32,309 bases of DNA from JBCBSZ01 sp039185015 (GTDB lineage: Bacteria; Actinomycetota; Acidimicrobiia; Acidimicrobiales; Poriferisodalaceae), in assembly GCA_039185015.1 (NCBI GenBank), contig JBCDAU010000055.1:1-32309 (forward strand), written 5' to 3'. Of the stretch, positions 1 to 7,516 are shown piece after piece; the first letter of the stretch is position 1; each line of letters opens with the position of its first letter. A program made the translations under genes and the position numbers. The notes under the pieces were generated by a model. The model was not told the DNA's origin, ran no database searches, and worked only from the letters and a program-made list of their open reading frames with translations.

Positions 1-521
1 GCGAACCCGAGTCGGGCGTAGAACGCCTCGTTCTGCGGGTTCGAGTTCTCGAGATACGCGGGGAGTCCCTCGCGGTCGCAACGATCCAGCATGGGTCGGA
101 GGACCGATGACCCGAGACCCCGTCCCTGGCCTCCTCGTCGGACTCCCACCGCCAGCAGGTAGTGGTGGGGTTCGCTCGGGTGAGCTCGTGCCATCGCAGC
201 CCCGACCCTCATGAACCTCGCCGTGCCGAGGCGAAACGCGCGGATGACACCGGGCAGGGAGCGCATCCCGTCCATCGCCGTCCAGTCGGCCTCACCGGGC
301 CCGTCCCACACGGCGACCGCGTCGAGATCCGGCGTGCACCACACCATCGGCTCCGAGTGTCGGAGCCGGCGCTTGATCACCGCCCGCCAGAGGTGATGGA
401 GTCGCTCGCTCCCGTCGTCGAAGCCGCCGGACCAACACATGGCGGGGTCGTCGGCGAACGCGTCTGCGAGGGTGGCCGCAGCCTGTGGCGCCTCGGCGGG
501 CTCGATCGGTCGGACCGACAT
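1..521 (-). CDS. GNAT family N-acetyltransferase (partial, runs off left edge)
   Basis: Probable acetyl-CoA-dependent N-acetyltransferase of unknown substrate. About 173 residues are visible from the ATG at 521 (MSVRPIEPAEAP...). A beta-strand plus pyrophosphate loop HYLLAVGVRRGGQGRGLGS (near residues 127-145) is the acetyl-CoA-binding motif A of GNAT enzymes. It is followed by YLENSNPQNEAFYARLGF, the usual alpha4/beta5 end of the fold, so only a short C-terminus is missing. It lies 71 bases downstream of the MFS transporter gene on the same strand and could share its transcript. The fold is confident from the motifs; the substrate cannot be inferred. Confidence 0.85.
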   Translation of the reverse strand, partial: MSVRPIEPAEAPQAAATLADAFADDPAMCWSGGFDDGSERLHHLWRAVIKRRLRHSEPMVWCTPDLDAVAVWDGPGEADWTAMDGMRSLPGVIRAFRLGTARFMRVGAAMARAHPSEPHHYLLAVGVRRGGQGRGLGSSVLRPMLDRCDREGLPAYLENSNPQNEAFYARLGF

Positions 522-592
522 CGCGACAGCCTACGGCCCACCACCAACGGCCCAGCAGCGCGATGGACGGAGCGCGCGGCGAACGTGGCCGG

Positions 593-1807
593 TCAGGGGC
601 GGCCCGTGCTGGACGAGACGGCCACGCCGGCCGCTGCGATCGTGCAGCCGACCGCGGCAACGCCCAGCGACCATGTCGTGTACCCGGCGAACGCTGCGCC
701 GTGGCCGATGCCGCCGACGAGCGCGGTCGATGCGCCGACCGACGACAGGAGCCCGAAGGCGGGACCGCGCTGATCGGGTGTGCCGAGCTCGGCCAGCCAG
801 ACCTTCTGCGCGCTGCGCCGAGCGCCGTCGGCGACACCCAGCAGCGCCAGTGCCATCCACACCGCGACCGCTGTCGTCGACAGCACCACGGCGAAGGCGA
901 GCGCGGTGGTCGCCATGCCGGCTGCGACCATCGATGACGGCCCGAGCCGATCGACCAGCGCGCCGGCCGGGTAGGCGACGAGCGCGGTGGCGAGCCGGTA
1001 GAGCGAGAACGCGAGCAGGACGTCGCTCACACCGAGCCCGACCTCGACGCCGCGGACGATCACCAGAGCGAGTGGGACGGCAGCGAGATCGTGGAGCCCG
1101 ACCAAGCCGAGCGCACGGCGCTGCGCAGCGGCGACCGCGCCGTCGTGCCGTCCGTCGCTCGGTTCGGCTTCGGCGTCCGGGAAGCGGCCCCAGAGCAGCG
1201 CGACGCTCAGCGCGCAGGGCAGGAAGGCGACGACGAACACCCAGCGGAACGAACCGTCGGTGGCCTCGAAGACGACGACGCCGAGCAACGGCCCGAGGAA
1301 ACCACCGAACTTGTCCATCGCCTGTTGGATGCCGAAGCGGCGACCGCGACGGCGTGCTCCCCCGGCCGCGAGCAGTAGATCCCGTGGCGCGTCCCGAACC
1401 CCTTTGCCCAGCCGGTCGACGACCCGAACGGCGAGCACCGTTCCCCACGCCGAGGTGGCCGCGAGCAGGAGCTTGGCCACGCTCGACAGCCCATAGCCGA
1501 CCCTCGTCAGCCGCAGAGGTGCCACCCGAGCCGTCAGGCGACCGGCGATCGGTGCGGTGACGGCCACCGTGGCCGTCGCGACGCCGTCGACGAGTCCGAC
1601 CACGAGCGTCGACGCTCCCAACGACACCGTGAGGAACAGCGGCACCAGCGGGACGACCATCTTCGATCCCAGGTCCTGCAGGAGCGAGACCCATCCGAAG
1701 CGGACCGCCAGCTGTTCGCCCCGCAGCCCCTCCCCGATGGAGCTCGGGCGCTTCGGATCCTTCATCGCTGGTGCCCCACGTCCCTGGCCGACGACCTCGG
1801 CCATCAT
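593..1807 (-). CDS. MFS transporter
   Basis: Twelve-helix-type major facilitator superfamily protein of 404 residues, a usual length. The first helices begin near MVVPLVPLFLTVSLGAS. The cytoplasmic loop 2-3 region and the segment DRLGKGVRDAPRDLLLA followed by RRFGIQQAMDKFGGFLGP match the MFS subgroup whose members carry RG(V/I)R-x2-PRD and FG-x2-(R/Q)AMD motifs. Substrates of that subgroup are not established as far as I know. Start: tandem ATGs at 1807 and 1804, with another ATG at 1765 (MKDPKRPS); none has a strong ribosome site, so the first 14 residues are uncertain. It is downstream of a siderophore-binding protein and a GNAT gene on the same strand, so export of a small molecule is possible but only inference. 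Confidence 0.85.
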   Translation of the reverse strand: MMAEVVGQGRGAPAMKDPKRPSSIGEGLRGEQLAVRFGWVSLLQDLGSKMVVPLVPLFLTVSLGASTLVVGLVDGVATATVAVTAPIAGRLTARVAPLRLTRVGYGLSSVAKLLLAATSAWGTVLAVRVVDRLGKGVRDAPRDLLLAAGGARRRGRRFGIQQAMDKFGGFLGPLLGVVVFEATDGSFRWVFVVAFLPCALSVALLWGRFPDAEAEPSDGRHDGAVAAAQRRALGLVGLHDLAAVPLALVIVRGVEVGLGVSDVLLAFSLYRLATALVAYPAGALVDRLGPSSMVAAGMATTALAFAVVLSTTAVAVWMALALLGVADGARRSAQKVWLAELGTPDQRGPAFGLLSSVGASTALVGGIGHGAAFAGYTTWSLGVAAVGCTIAAAGVAVSSSTGRP

Positions 1808-1916
1808 CGCTCAGCGAGGCTGCTCCGAAGCGCGCTGCCACCTCTGTCCCGGTCACGCCGGAACACGCGGCTGCCGGGCGCCGAGGTCGCGCCGCGCCGC
1901 CGCCCGACGGTCGTGC

Positions 1917-2723
1917 TCAGTGCGTCCAGACCGCCTTGTGGTACGCGAGCTGGAGCCCGAACCGCTCCATGTTGCGTTGGCTCGTGGTCCCCGGCTCGGC
2001 CTGCGCCACGGCGATGTCGCATCCGGCGGCGACCGCGTCGGCCACCCGCTGCCGGAGCAGCGCCAGCTGCGCACCGGCCCGCCGGCTGTGCTCGGCGACG
2101 TTGGCTCCACAGAGCGCTGCGGCCCCGTCGAGGATCCTCATGCGGGCCCAGCCACACGTCCGGCCGGCCAGGGACGCCCGATACAGCGACCAGTCGGGCC
2201 CGTCGTGGCGCACCGAGATCTCCGTCTCGGGTGCCATCAACGGCTCGAACGATGCGCCGCTGACCTCGAGCACCGTCTCGACGAACTCCTCCAGTGCGAC
2301 GCGGCTGACCGTGACCTCGCGGTCGTCGGCCGGAGGGCGGGACGAGCCCTCGTCGATCGACGCGACGAACGTCGAGTTGAAGCCGGTGCAGGCGAGACCG
2401 AGCTCGCCGAGGCCGCGCAGCAGCGGCTCGGTGGCCAGGTGGGGGATCACCTCGATCCGGGGTGACACCCCGATGGAGGCGAACCAGCGCGAGATCGCGT
2501 CGAGATTCGACTCGTGGGCCTCCACCCCGAACGCCCGGTTGTAGAAGGGGTCGTCGTCGTGGCCGGCCCGCACCGCGACCGCACCGGGGAACTCGCCGAT
2601 CTCGATGTCGAGCGGGTTGCCGTCGACCGATCGCAGCGCGGCGCTCCAGCCGACCTGGACGCTTCGCTCGACGAGATCTGCCCGCTCGATCAGCGCGGGG
2701 TCGACGACGACGGTGCCGGACAT
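1917..2723 (-). CDS. GNAT family acetyltransferase
   Basis: A 268-residue protein whose C-terminal half is GNAT-like. The final segment (GTTSQRNMERFGLQLAYHKA) is the typical last helix and strand of the fold, and a C-terminal stretch with RRAGAQLALLRQRVADA corresponds to the acetyl-CoA-binding helix. The N-terminal half is less clear and may be a degenerate second GNAT domain. The ATG at 2723 was chosen because GGAG lies 7 bases upstream and the frame upstream belongs to the antisense of the binding-protein gene. It starts 20 bases after the stop of the siderophore-binding lipoprotein, so the two are probably cotranscribed. A role in siderophore modification is conceivable but not shown. Confidence 0.8.
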   Translation of the reverse strand: MSGTVVVDPALIERADLVERSVQVGWSAALRSVDGNPLDIEIGEFPGAVAVRAGHDDDPFYNRAFGVEAHESNLDAISRWFASIGVSPRIEVIPHLATEPLLRGLGELGLACTGFNSTFVASIDEGSSRPPADDREVTVSRVALEEFVETVLEVSGASFEPLMAPETEISVRHDGPDWSLYRASLAGRTCGWARMRILDGAAALCGANVAEHSRRAGAQLALLRQRVADAVAAGCDIAVAQAEPGTTSQRNMERFGLQLAYHKAVWTH

Positions 2724-2743
2724 GGCGATGCTCCGATCGGCGA

Positions 2744-3949
2744 TCAGCCCGCTTCCGGGTTCTGCGGGACGACGCCGTCGAACGCGGCGGCGAACAGGTC
2801 CGGCAGCACCACCGAGGTGTTCACCGTCGGTCCGCCGTTGGTCCAGAAGAACGTGTCGATCGGGAAGACCCGATCGTTCTGCACCGCCGTCAGCCCATCC
2901 CACAGCGGGTTGGCGCCGTAGGTCTCGTTGAGGAACGTCTCGTAGTCCTCGGGGCTGAAGAAGTTGGTCGTCACGAAGGTGACGTCGGCGTCGATGACCG
3001 AGAGGAGCTCCTGGCTCACGATGCAGTCCTCGACCTCGGCGGGTGGCTCGACGAGGTCGAACCCGGCCGCCACGATGAGGTTGCCGACCTGGCTGTCGGC
3101 GCCGAGCATGCACATCGTCGCCGGATCGAAGGCGTTGACGACCGACACCGTGACGTCGCCGGGGTTGCCGTACTGCGCGGTCAGCTCGACGAGCGCGGAC
3201 TCCCACTCCTGCGCCCAGGCGTCGTGCGCTTCGCCGACACCCAGCACGGCGGCCATGCGCTCGCCGGCCTCGATCCAGTCGGCGCCGTTGACCGGGTCCA
3301 ACGCGATGGTCGGAGCGATCTGCGACAGCACGTCGTAGTCGTCCTCGACCTGGTAGATCCACCCGATGATCAGGTCCGGGTCGGCCAGAGCGAGCTGCTC
3401 GAGGTTGTAGCTGCCGGCGCAGCAGCTGAGCCCGAGGATCTGGTCCTCGGAGACCTCGATCGGCCACGACACGAGCTCGCTGTACGACGGCAGCACCGAG
3501 TCGCCGAACCCGAAGTCCGAGAGGTCGCCGGCGGCGACCGGGACGATCCCGTAGGTCAACAGGTAGTCCACGCCGCCGCCGGGGATCAGCGTCGCCACGC
3601 GTTGGGGGTTGGCCGGGATCTCGGTCTCACCCAGCGGATGCCGGACGAGTCGGGTCTCGCCGTCTTCGGTGAGCACCTCCACGGCCAGTTCGGACTCGTC
3701 GGTGTCCGCCGCCGCCTCGGTCGTCTCGGGCGCCGAGGTCTCCTCCGGTGCCGATGTCTCGTCCGTCAGCTCCGTGTCGGCCGGCGCCGTGTCGGCCACC
3801 GTGGTCACCGGGGCGACGGCCTCGGTCGTCGATGACGTCGCCGCCGTGGTGGCGCTCGAATCGTCTGAGTCGTCGCTGTCGCCGCATGACGCTGCCAACA
3901 TCGCTGCGGCGAACAGGCCGAGTGCGAGCCGGCCGGCTGAGGTGAGCAT
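2744..3949 (-). CDS. Siderophore/iron-complex ABC transporter substrate-binding lipoprotein
   Basis: Extracellular lipoprotein (401 residues from ATG 3949) that would capture a ferric siderophore for an ABC importer. Residues 1-22 form a type II signal peptide ending in the lipobox LAASC, with Cys22 as lipid anchor. An Asp/Ser/Thr/Glu-rich linker runs to about residue 85, then a FecB/periplasmic-binding domain begins with TEIPANPQRVATLIPGG and includes LALADPDLIIGW and QIAPTIAL, typical of the family. GGAGG lies 8 bases before ATG 3949, which supports independent translation. The frame is however open upstream into an AraC-type regulator: one uninterrupted 707-codon frame runs from 4867 to 2744, so an automatic caller would report a fusion. 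No permease gene is adjacent. Downstream is a GNAT gene 20 bases away. Confidence 0.88.
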   Translation of the reverse strand: MLTSAGRLALGLFAAAMLAASCGDSDDSDDSSATTAATSSTTEAVAPVTTVADTAPADTELTDETSAPEETSAPETTEAAADTDESELAVEVLTEDGETRLVRHPLGETEIPANPQRVATLIPGGGVDYLLTYGIVPVAAGDLSDFGFGDSVLPSYSELVSWPIEVSEDQILGLSCCAGSYNLEQLALADPDLIIGWIYQVEDDYDVLSQIAPTIALDPVNGADWIEAGERMAAVLGVGEAHDAWAQEWESALVELTAQYGNPGDVTVSVVNAFDPATMCMLGADSQVGNLIVAAGFDLVEPPAEVEDCIVSQELLSVIDADVTFVTTNFFSPEDYETFLNETYGANPLWDGLTAVQNDRVFPIDTFFWTNGGPTVNTSVVLPDLFAAAFDGVVPQNPEAG

Positions 3950-4867
3950 CGGGTTGGCCTCCGATCCGGTGGCGAGGGGAATCGCCAAGGGACCGTAGGG
4001 AGCGTCGTGCGACGCTCCCGGCCAAAGATCTGCTCCTGGCGGCCACGCCTCGACGTCGGTGAGCCGACCCCGACGTCGGGTGGCGCCGATCTCGGACGGC
4101 AGCCGCCCCGTCGCCGTCCGGATGGCCCGGGCGAAGGCGTCGGGTGAGCGATAGCCGCACTGCGCCGCCACCTCGGCGACCGTCAGGCCCTCGGTGAGGG
4201 ACTGGATGCCGCGCTGGAGTCGCAGCCGTCGTCGCCAGGCGGCGAACGGCATCCCCGTCTCCTGGACGAACAGGCGACGCAGCGTCCGCTCGCTCGCCCC
4301 GACGTGTGCGGCCCAGTCGGCGACCTCCCACGGGATCGCCGGGTCGGCGGACAGCTCGTCGGCGACCTGGCGGGCACGCGCGTCATCCGGGAACGGGAGC
4401 GGGGGAGGGTTGAGCGTGAGCGCGTCGTGGAGCGAGTCGACGACGGCCGAGAGCAGTTGTCGCGACCATGGACGCCGTGGTTGGCGCGAGATCCCGATCA
4501 GTGCCGGTGCGATGACGTCAGAGAGCGTGAAGGTGCCGTGGCGAGTCCACGCCTCCGGGCAGGTGCCCGCGACGAATCGGGCGACCCACAGCGAGTGCTG
4601 GCCCGAGACCGTGTACGACAGCTGCGCCGGCAGCCAGAGCCCGAACGGCTGGGAGACGAACATCGAGAAACGACCCGTCCGTACGTGTGTCGAGCCCACC
4701 TCCGGCCACAGCAGATGATGGTGTCCTCGGTCGCCGCCCACCGCACCCTGCGGCGCTCCGGGCACGTCGGTGGCCGCCTCGAACCGACGTACGTCGCGCA
4801 GCACCGGTCCCTGCTCGGAGAACACCGGCGGTGCGCTCGGGCGAGGTCGATCGGCGGGCGATCCCAT
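3950..4867 (-). CDS. AraC-family transcriptional regulator (no stop before the binding-protein frame)
   Basis: DNA-binding regulator with an N-terminal cupin-like sensor region (motifs GHHHLLWPEVGSTHV and FGLWLPAQLSY) and a C-terminal double helix-turn-helix. The latter contains VGASERTLRRLFVQETGM, then LTVAEVAAQCGYRSPDAFARAIR, the two HTH units of the AraC family. ATG 4867 is preferred over ATG 4900, which would overlap a TTAGG element. The HTH ends near base 4110, yet no stop codon follows: about 53 further codons, including a 22-base palindrome, lead in frame into the lipoprotein start at 3949. The end coordinate given is therefore a boundary, not a stop. AraC regulators next to siderophore receptors or binding proteins commonly activate them when the siderophore is bound; that role here is inference. 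Confidence 0.8.
3998..4019. promoter_or_regulatory. 22-base perfect inverted repeat between AraC domain and lipoprotein start
   Basis: GGGAGCGTCG and CGACGCTCCC are exact reverse complements separated by TG, lying 49 bases upstream of the lipoprotein ATG at 3949. In RNA it would form a strong hairpin with no U-tract. It could be an attenuating or partial terminator after the regulator, or an operator. It falls inside the continuous open frame. Confidence 0.55.
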
Positions 4868-4878
4868 GTGCCTCACCC

Positions 4879-4897
4879 TAGTGTTCGGGCCGCCTAA
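4879..4897 (-). promoter_or_regulatory. Weak DtxR/IdeR-like element upstream of AraC/binding-protein unit
   Basis: On the minus strand TTAGGCGGCCCGAACACTA ends 12 bases before the regulator ATG at 4867. By my alignment it matches 11 of 19 positions of the IdeR/DtxR consensus TTAGGTTAGCCTAACCTAA, including the full TTAGG half. It is weak on its own, but similar TTAGG elements precede two other binding-protein genes in the window. Confidence 0.3.
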
Positions 4898-4956
4898 CAC
4901 CGTCCTCGGGCAGGGACGCGATCGCTTCCCCTTCGAGTGGCAGACGGGCGATCGTT

Positions 4957-5823
4957 TCAGCCGGCCGGGACCGCGTGATCGCTCACTCGTACGCAGCGAT
5001 TGGTCATGGTGCCGATGCCCTCGATCACCGTCGTGATCACATCGCCGTCGGCGAGGAACGAGCCCTGGGCGGCGCCGATGCCCTCCGGGGTGCCGGTGAA
5101 GATGATGTCGCCGGTGACGAGGGTGGTGATCCGAGACAGGTAGGAGATGAGCGTCGGTACGTCGAAGATCAGCTGCGCGGTCGTGTCGTCCTGGCGGACC
5201 TCGCCGTTGATGCGGGTGACGAGGTGGAGATCGTTCGGGTCGTCGACCTCGTCGACCGAGACGAGCACGGGGCCGATCGGTCCGAAGGTGTCGAACGACT
5301 TCCCGAGATCGAAGTGGGGTGGCTTCGCGGCGAACTGGGCGGGGCGGTCGGAGATGTCCTGGCCGACCGTGAGGCCCACGACGTGCGACCAGGCGTCGTC
5401 CGCCGAGATGTCCTTGCCGCCCTCGCCGATCACCACCACGAGCTCACCCTCGTAGTCGCAGCCGTCGCTGCGCAGCTCCACGTCGGCCGTCGGTCCGACG
5501 AGGCACGACGGGAACTTGGTGAACACCAGCGGGTTCTCGGGCAGATCCATCGAGGCCTCGGCCGCGTGGGCGTGGTAGTTGAGCCCGATCCCGAACGACT
5601 TCGACGGGCGAGGCACGGGTGGCCCGAGGTCGATGTCGGTCAGGGCGCCTGTCGGTGCGCGCTCGGTCAGCGTCGCGGACAGCTCCGACAGCTGCGGCGC
5701 CGCCTCGAGGGCGGCCATCGGGTCCGGCCCCAGTGAGCCGCCGCTGACGGTCTCGAGATCGAAGTAGTGATCGCCGGCGACGAGCGCAGCCCGGCCGGCG
5801 GTGTTGGCGAGTCGGAATCCCAC
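4957..5823 (-). CDS. Fumarylacetoacetate hydrolase (FAH) family protein
   Basis: A 288-residue enzyme of the FAH superfamily, which hydrolyses, hydrates or decarboxylates 2-oxo acids from aromatic ring cleavage with a divalent metal. Family marks are SFGIGLNYHAHAAE, YEGELVVVIG (metal-binding Glu), GLTVGQDISDR and GDIIFTGTPEGIG. GTG 5823 was chosen because GAGGAG lies just upstream on the coding strand and the protein then starts VGFRLANTAGR, as in relatives. It lies 37 bases downstream of the ring-cleavage dioxygenase gene on the same strand, so it probably acts on that enzyme's product after cleavage. Exact reaction (hydrolase, hydratase or decarboxylase) cannot be decided from the sequence. 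Confidence 0.9.
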   Translation of the reverse strand: MGFRLANTAGRAALVAGDHYFDLETVSGGSLGPDPMAALEAAPQLSELSATLTERAPTGALTDIDLGPPVPRPSKSFGIGLNYHAHAAEASMDLPENPLVFTKFPSCLVGPTADVELRSDGCDYEGELVVVIGEGGKDISADDAWSHVVGLTVGQDISDRPAQFAAKPPHFDLGKSFDTFGPIGPVLVSVDEVDDPNDLHLVTRINGEVRQDDTTAQLIFDVPTLISYLSRITTLVTGDIIFTGTPEGIGAAQGSFLADGDVITTVIEGIGTMTNRCVRVSDHAVPAG

Positions 5824-5860
5824 GGATGCTCCTCGGGAGGTCGGGCAGGTGGTTCGGTGG

Positions 5861-6778
5861 TCAGGCGCTGGCAGCGATGATCTCAGGGAGGTCGACGGGC
5901 TCCATGAACGCCTGCGGCGTCGGCGGGCCGAAGGAGTACAGGAACTCCTGGCCCTGCCAGTCCTTGGGCCGGTAGAGGTCCTGGGCCGAGATCCGGTCGA
6001 TGTCCGCCGTGTACTCGACGAAGGTCCCGTTGGGCTCACGGAGGTACCAGAACCAGTTCGAGCCGATCGCGTGGCGACCGAGGCCCCAGGTGTGGCGATC
6101 GGGGTCGGCGTCGACCATGGCGAGACCGCCACGCACGACGTCGTCGATCTCGTCCATCTCGAACGCGATGTGGTGCGGGTAGGCGACCGGTCCCGCCTGG
6201 ATGGCCAGGTTGTGGTGCACCTCGCTGCACCGGGTGAAGGCGATGATGCCGGGCACCTCGTCGCTGATCTCGAAGCCGAGCACGTCCGTGAAGAACCGGA
6301 GCGTCGTCGGCTGGTCGGGTGTCGCGTAGACGACGTGGGTGAGGTTCGACGGGCGGACCGCGTCGTCGACGAGCACGGCGTCAGCCGGACGGTCGAACCG
6401 CTGCGAGCCGATCGGCCGGTTGACGGCGACGGCCTCGACGTCGGCCTCGTAGGCGGGAGCGACCGTGACCTCGACGGGGAGCCCGGTCACGGGTTCGGCC
6501 AGGATCAGCCGCTCGGTGTCGACCCGCAGGATCGAGCCGAGACCGACCGACTCGACCCGCTCGGCGATGAGCGCCAGGTCGTCCGGCTCCTCGGCGCCGA
6601 GGCCGAGGCGGGCCAGCCGTCGATGGCCGGATTCCACGAGCTCGAGCTGGTCGCCGCCGTCGCGGGTGGCCAGCCAGCCGTCGTCGCCGGGCAGGAGGCC
6701 GAAGTCGGTGAAGAACGAGCGAGACGCCGCGACGTCGGGGACGCCGAGCGTGATCGATGTGAGCCGATGCAACCCCAT
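5861..6778 (-). CDS. VOC-family extradiol ring-cleavage dioxygenase-like protein
   Basis: A 305-residue two-domain vicinal-oxygen-chelate protein resembling BphC/catechol 2,3-dioxygenases. The N-terminal VOC repeat begins LTSITLGVPDVAASRSFF and the C-terminal repeat LTHVVYATPDQPTTLRFF. The C-terminal repeat holds a plausible 2-His-1-carboxylate iron site: His148 (THVVY), His202/203 (PHHIAF) and Glu255 (FVEYTAD). This is the expected architecture for extradiol cleavage of a catechol. It is first in a minus-strand operon with the FAH gene, divergent from a TetR gene and an FAD hydroxylase. The whole suggests hydroxylation, meta-cleavage and hydrolysis of an aromatic compound. The substrate is unknown. 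Confidence 0.88.
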   Translation of the reverse strand: MGLHRLTSITLGVPDVAASRSFFTDFGLLPGDDGWLATRDGGDQLELVESGHRRLARLGLGAEEPDDLALIAERVESVGLGSILRVDTERLILAEPVTGLPVEVTVAPAYEADVEAVAVNRPIGSQRFDRPADAVLVDDAVRPSNLTHVVYATPDQPTTLRFFTDVLGFEISDEVPGIIAFTRCSEVHHNLAIQAGPVAYPHHIAFEMDEIDDVVRGGLAMVDADPDRHTWGLGRHAIGSNWFWYLREPNGTFVEYTADIDRISAQDLYRPKDWQGQEFLYSFGPPTPQAFMEPVDLPEIIAASA

Positions 6779-6816
6779 GGTCGTTCTCCGAGCTCGGGTG
6801 GCGTGATGCTGGACAA

Positions 6817-6844
6817 ACTATATCGATCGATAGAGAATGGTCAA
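6817..6844 (-). promoter_or_regulatory. Sigma70-type promoter of the dioxygenase-FAH operon
   Basis: On the minus strand TTGACC (6844-6839) and TATAGT (6822-6817) are separated by 16 bases, a near-consensus -35/-10 pair. The -10 lies 38 bases before the dioxygenase ATG at 6778. The -35 ends 3 bases from the start codon of the divergent TetR gene, so the two transcription units overlap. Confidence 0.65.
6821..6832. promoter_or_regulatory. Palindromic operator candidate for the adjacent TetR regulator
   Basis: TATCGATCGATA is a perfect 12-base palindrome lying in the spacer and -10 of the minus-strand promoter and in the putative plus-strand promoter (TGGACA 6810-6815, GAGAAT 6833-6838). Its placement would let one bound TetR dimer shut both units. 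Confidence 0.55.
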
Positions 6845-6847
6845 CGC

Positions 6848-7516
6848 ATGTCATCCCCGTCCACCTCCTCCAACCCGCCGCGTCGGCGTCAGGCGCGCGC
6901 CGAGTCGACCCGAACGGCGCTGCTCGACGCCGCGATCCACGAGTTCGCCGCACACGGCTTCGACGGCGCGTCCACACGGGCGATCGCCCTGCGCGCCGGC
7001 ACCCACCAGCCGCAGATCAACTACCACTTCGACTCCAAGGAGGAGCTGTGGCGTGCGGCGGTCGACCACGTCTTCTCGAGGCTCGACCAGCTGCTCGGCG
7101 ACGTCCTCCCCGATGGCTTCGACGGAACGATGTCGGGCACCCGCGAAGGCTTCGCCGCCCTGCTGCGGGCGTTCGTGCGCGCAGTGGCCCATCTCCCGGA
7201 GCTGAACCGGATCATGGTGCAGGAGGCGACCGCTGACTCCGACCGATTGGCCTGGATCGTCGAGCGCCACACTCGACCGCGCCACGCGCTGCTCGTCGGA
7301 GGCTGGCGTGAGCTCCGACAGGCGGGCGCCGTCCCGGAGATCGACGAGACCATCCTCTACTACACCGTCGTCGGTGCCGCCTCGCTCGCCTACGTGAACG
7401 CGCCCGAGGCTCGACGACTCCTCGGCTACGACCCGATCGATCACGACTTCGTCGAGGCCCACGCCGACGCGCTGGTCGCCATGATCCTCGGCCCCGATGA
7501 AGGGAGCGTCCGATGA
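6848..7516 (+). CDS. TetR/AcrR family transcriptional regulator
   Basis: A 222-residue TetR repressor. The N-terminal HTH domain reads RTALLDAAIHEFAAHGFDGAS, then IALRAGTHQPQINYHFDSKEELW, the family's recognition helix and YHF turn. The C-terminal ligand domain shows a TetR_C-like run HLPELNRIMVQEATADSDRLAWIVERH. ATG 6848 was chosen over ATG 6806, because the earlier start would place the operator inside the gene. The gene would have almost no leader if the plus promoter at 6810-6838 is right. It overlaps the FAD hydroxylase gene by four bases (ATGA) and is divergent from the dioxygenase, so it probably controls this catabolic group. Confidence 0.9.
   Translation: MSSPSTSSNPPRRRQARAESTRTALLDAAIHEFAAHGFDGASTRAIALRAGTHQPQINYHFDSKEELWRAAVDHVFSRLDQLLGDVLPDGFDGTMSGTREGFAALLRAFVRAVAHLPELNRIMVQEATADSDRLAWIVERHTRPRHALLVGGWRELRQAGAVPEIDETILYYTVVGAASLAYVNAPEARRLLGYDPIDHDFVEAHADALVAMILGPDEGSVR

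Noticed and set aside
6806..6850. ATG 6806 as the TetR start
   Set aside because: It would put the operator and promoter inside the coding region; ATG 6848 gives the expected N-terminal arm.
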